This document shows, piece after piece, positions 62,771 to 64,000 of a stretch of 64,000 nucleotides of DNA (its first letter is position 1; the number at the start of each line of letters is the position of its first letter). Where the stretch lies: positions 343,501 through 407,500 of the forward strand of contig JAWDGP010007472.1 in assembly GCA_033675545.1 (NCBI GenBank), given 5' to 3'. Under the pieces are notes generated by a model. The model made no database searches, was not told the DNA's origin, and was given only the letters and a program-made list of their open reading frames with translations. This stretch comes from Elysia crispata. Taxonomy: Eukaryota > Mollusca > Gastropoda > Plakobranchidae. A program made the translations under genes and the position numbers.

Positions 62771-63934
62771 CTGAACGTAAAAAAAAAAAAATAATAAATA
62801 AATAAATAAAAATAAGAAAACAAATTGAGAGCTGTGCCTAACCTATAAAATTCATCTAAGCGCTTGGTTAAACGGAACAGTTATGTATGTGTTGACTTTC
62901 ACAGACATAAATTAATTTTTGAAAAGCCAACAGCTGATATAATTTGTACACCTTGAAACTAAATAAGGTGATTAAACCGAAAGCGATATCGACATTTTTT
63001 TTTTGATTGAAGCGCACACTCATCCATATAATTTTATTCTTCTCCTTGATCATCTACCACAGTGTTTAACATGCTAAACTAGCGTTTCTTGGCTCCATCT
63101 CTAACACCCCCCCCCCCTCCCCCCAAACATTTTTTTTTGCTTCCCCGCCACACACACACACACACAGACCAATACACTCTCCTTTCCTCTGTGCGGAAAA
63201 ATACATTTTAGAAAGAAACGAAAGGTATACAAAATCACATACGTAGGTAAATAAGCTTGCGTAAGTCTCCAGCAAATTTCACAAGTCCGTTGAAAATTGT
63301 TTGAAGACAAAAAAAATTATCAAACAGATCTGCATGGTTTAAATTGGAGGAGTATAAAACAAAACCACAACCACACTCAAATGATCCAAATGCCGTTTCG
63401 AAACGAAAAATTAGCATATTATTTCATTAGGAATGATTTCATCACAACACCAACCACACATCTTCAAAGCAATGCGCCACCTTCAGCTTGCAGAGCATAA
63501 ATTGAACAATCTTTTTCGTGATGTTCTAATTTTGCTGGCTTAATGTTATATTGACCTAGATGAAAAACATTCCTGTATCCCAACCAAGCCCATATCTTTT
63601 TCTATTCATACGTAAAATAAATAATTTAGAGCAATAATAATTCGTGACATATTAAAATGTTATGAAACAACTTCAGGTCATTCTTATTCTCAAGAAGCGA
63701 AACCGTGTGAAAATATATAATACGAAATCAAGAGATAATGGGAACTTGATGCTTAAAGTTACTTTAATTTCTGTCAAAAATTGCTCTGGAAGATCAGCAG
63801 CACGCGAAAGATTCAAAGTGTTTCATTCAGTGAATTTCCGAGTCTATCAATGATTTTCAGTCATATTTTATCAAAAGAAATTTCGGCGCCAGCTTTGCAG
63901 CCTGTTGAATGTTGCCGTCATAGGAATGCTTTGT

Positions 63935-64000
<66 letters not shown>
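62771..64000. other. upstream flank of the GPCR, no gene seen
   Basis: AT-rich with a C-rich and CA-rich patch near 63107-63165. Open frames here are short and not protein-like. Presumed 5' intron of the GPCR gene. Confidence 0.5.
63938..64000. repeat. (CT)n microsatellite running off the window
   Basis: Perfect CT/TC dinucleotide run up to the last base. Confidence 0.97.

Overview
This is an AT-rich stretch of an invertebrate animal genome, with U2-type introns, long microsatellites and decayed transposons. Frequent short motifs such as tacatgta, aggccta and agatctag are familiar from marine invertebrates such as molluscs and echinoderms. I cannot settle the phylum from sequence alone.

Positions 2136-34495 (+) hold the main feature: 17 separate zinc-finger coding blocks. 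Each starts directly after a 3' splice acceptor (16 in CAG or ACAG, one in TAG) and ends at its own stop codon. In all 17 the first exon base is the second base of a codon, so one upstream exon ending in phase 1 could join to any of them. This is the layout of alternative 3'-terminal exons in arthropod loci such as lola and mod(mdg4). The shared 5' exons (often a BTB domain in insect examples) are not in the window and must lie to the left. The usual block is a variable linker, three C2H2 fingers and a closing CCHC finger. Finger 2 has nearly fixed base-contact positions, while finger 3 varies between exons, which suggests isoform choice changes DNA specificity. I read this as a large lola-like specificity array outside arthropods; no transcript evidence is available here.

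Positions 34640-36785 hold a dead piggyBac element with matching 16-bp ends and TTAA target duplications, just after the last finger exon. Positions 36.8-44.2 kb are gene-poor and rich in simple repeats.

Positions 44269-47398 (+) encode a complete two-exon ABHD17 depalmitoylase of 288 residues with an intact Ser170-Asp235-His264 triad. Its stop codon TGA is followed in frame by 65 open codons of acidic, protein-like sequence, a candidate readthrough extension. A possible acidic tail exon lies at 50898.

Positions 62762-59000 (-) encode an orphan class A GPCR of 373 residues in three coding exons. A 5'-truncated non-LTR retrotransposon with a 10-bp target duplication sits in its first intron. 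Other mobile remnants are a reverse-transcriptase fossil near 30 kb and SINE/tRNA-like pieces near 17.5 and 41.5 kb. The window ends in a CT microsatellite.
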